Shown piece after piece: positions 5,409 to 5,558 of a stretch of 5,558 nucleotides of DNA (its first letter is position 1; each line of letters starts with the position of its first letter). This stretch comes from Anaerolinea thermophila (GTDB taxonomy: Bacteria > Chloroflexota > Anaerolineae > Anaerolineales > Villigracilaceae). The translations under genes and the position numbers were made by a program. The notes under the pieces are model-generated. The model worked only from the letters and a program-made list of their open reading frames with translations, did no database searches and was not told where the DNA came from. Location of the stretch: assembly GCA_022729775.1 (NCBI GenBank), contig DZBA01000230.1:1-5558 (forward strand), in the 5' to 3' direction.

Positions 5409-5413
5409 CCTCC
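5409..5413 (-). promoter_or_regulatory. Ribosome binding site of the XRE-cupin gene
   Basis: GGAGG on the minus strand, five T residues from the ATG at 5403. It decides between this start and an in-frame ATG 42 bases upstream. Confidence 0.85.
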
Positions 5414-5414
5414 G

Positions 5415-5441
5415 AACTTTTATGGTACTTTTCTAAAAGTT
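5415..5441. promoter_or_regulatory. Palindromic operator or RNA hairpin upstream of the XRE-cupin gene
   Basis: AACTTTTA (5415-5422) and TAAAAGTT (5434-5441) are perfect inverted repeats. A second perfect palindrome, ACTTTTCTAAAAGT (5427-5440), overlaps it, giving three similar half-sites. The position, just downstream of the likely transcription start and one base from the Shine-Dalgarno sequence, suits autorepression. Confidence 0.45.
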
Positions 5442-5464
5442 GCAAATTTTAACCAGATTTTTCA

Positions 5465-5470
5465 ATTATA
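5465..5470 (-). promoter_or_regulatory. -10 box of the XRE-cupin gene
   Basis: A perfect TATAAT on the minus strand, with a predicted leader of roughly 55 bases. No good -35 is found at 16-18 bases (GCCATT at 17), which may mean the promoter is weak or needs an activator. Confidence 0.45.
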
Positions 5471-5505
5471 CCTGTGTTTTTACCTAAAATGGCAGATGAC
5501 AAGCT

Positions 5506-5528
5506 GGTTCTCTGGGATTTGCCGTGAT
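5506..5528 (+). mobile_element. Second copy of the MITE-type terminal inverted repeat, element truncated by the window
   Basis: The 23 bases begin GGTTCTCTGGGA and end TTGCCGTGAT. They match the left end of the 989-1128 element at 21 of 23 positions and its right end at 20 of 23. The following bases differ from the first element's interior, so this may be another family member or the end of a complete insertion sequence that continues beyond 5558. Confidence 0.55.
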
Positions 5529-5532
5529 TTGG

Positions 5533-5558
5533 TACACGGACTACACGGATTTGACGGA
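5533..5558 (+). repeat. Partial 'cacggatt' repeat at the window end
   Basis: ACACGGACTACACGGATTT beginning near 5534 resembles the tandem units at 4676-4693. It starts just inside the terminal repeat and is cut by the window end. Confidence 0.45.

Noticed and set aside
5404..5445. Extended start of the XRE-cupin gene at 5445
   Set aside because: The added 14 residues cross the palindrome and the GGAGG site, which clearly serves the ATG at 5403.

Overview
The window (about 50% GC, many GCG-rich codons) looks like the chromosome of a Chloroflexota bacterium, most likely of the Anaerolineae. This is an inference from gene content: a divergent Lgt-like protein coupled to a TlpA-type thioredoxin, a SufR-like regulator followed by a MIP18/DUF59 protein, apparent leaderless starts, and 'cacggatt' structured repeats. 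No rRNA or other taxonomic marker is present.

Layout. Positions 1-940, minus strand: a membrane-anchored TlpA/ResA-like thioredoxin is followed two bases later by the start of an Lgt-family membrane protein that runs off the left edge. Positions 941-1144: the divergent intergenic region. It holds the tlpA-like promoter and a 140-bp non-coding inverted-repeat element (989-1128) flanked by a perfect GTAAAATA duplication, which I read as a MITE. Positions 1145-3490, plus strand: a DUF429 protein, then, 18 bp on, a cytoplasmic GH36 alpha-galactosidase with both catalytic aspartates. Positions 3491-4611, plus strand: an AT-rich segment and a near-consensus promoter drive a SufR-like winged-helix regulator with four C-terminal cysteines, then a DUF59/MIP18 (SufT-like) Fe-S protein, closed by a strong stem-loop terminator. 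Positions 4612-4791: a gene-free gap with a nested inverted repeat of the 'cacggatt' type. Positions 4792-5403, minus strand: an XRE-cupin regulator with a clear GGAGG ribosome site, a palindrome in its 5' UTR and a TATAAT box. Positions 5404-5558: its upstream region, then a second copy of the MITE terminal repeat and the start of another 'cacggatt' repeat, cut by the window end.

How it fits together. Four modules seem independent: envelope thiol-redox plus a pseudo-Lgt, alpha-galactoside hydrolysis, Fe-S cluster sensing and assembly, and a small-molecule-sensing repressor. The genes belong to known families. The less ordinary material is the MITE and its second terminus, the loss of the catalytic histidine in the Lgt-like protein, promoters placed so close to the start codon that the mRNAs should be leaderless, and the atypical cysteine spacing of the SufR-like protein. 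I do not see a clearly new multi-gene system.
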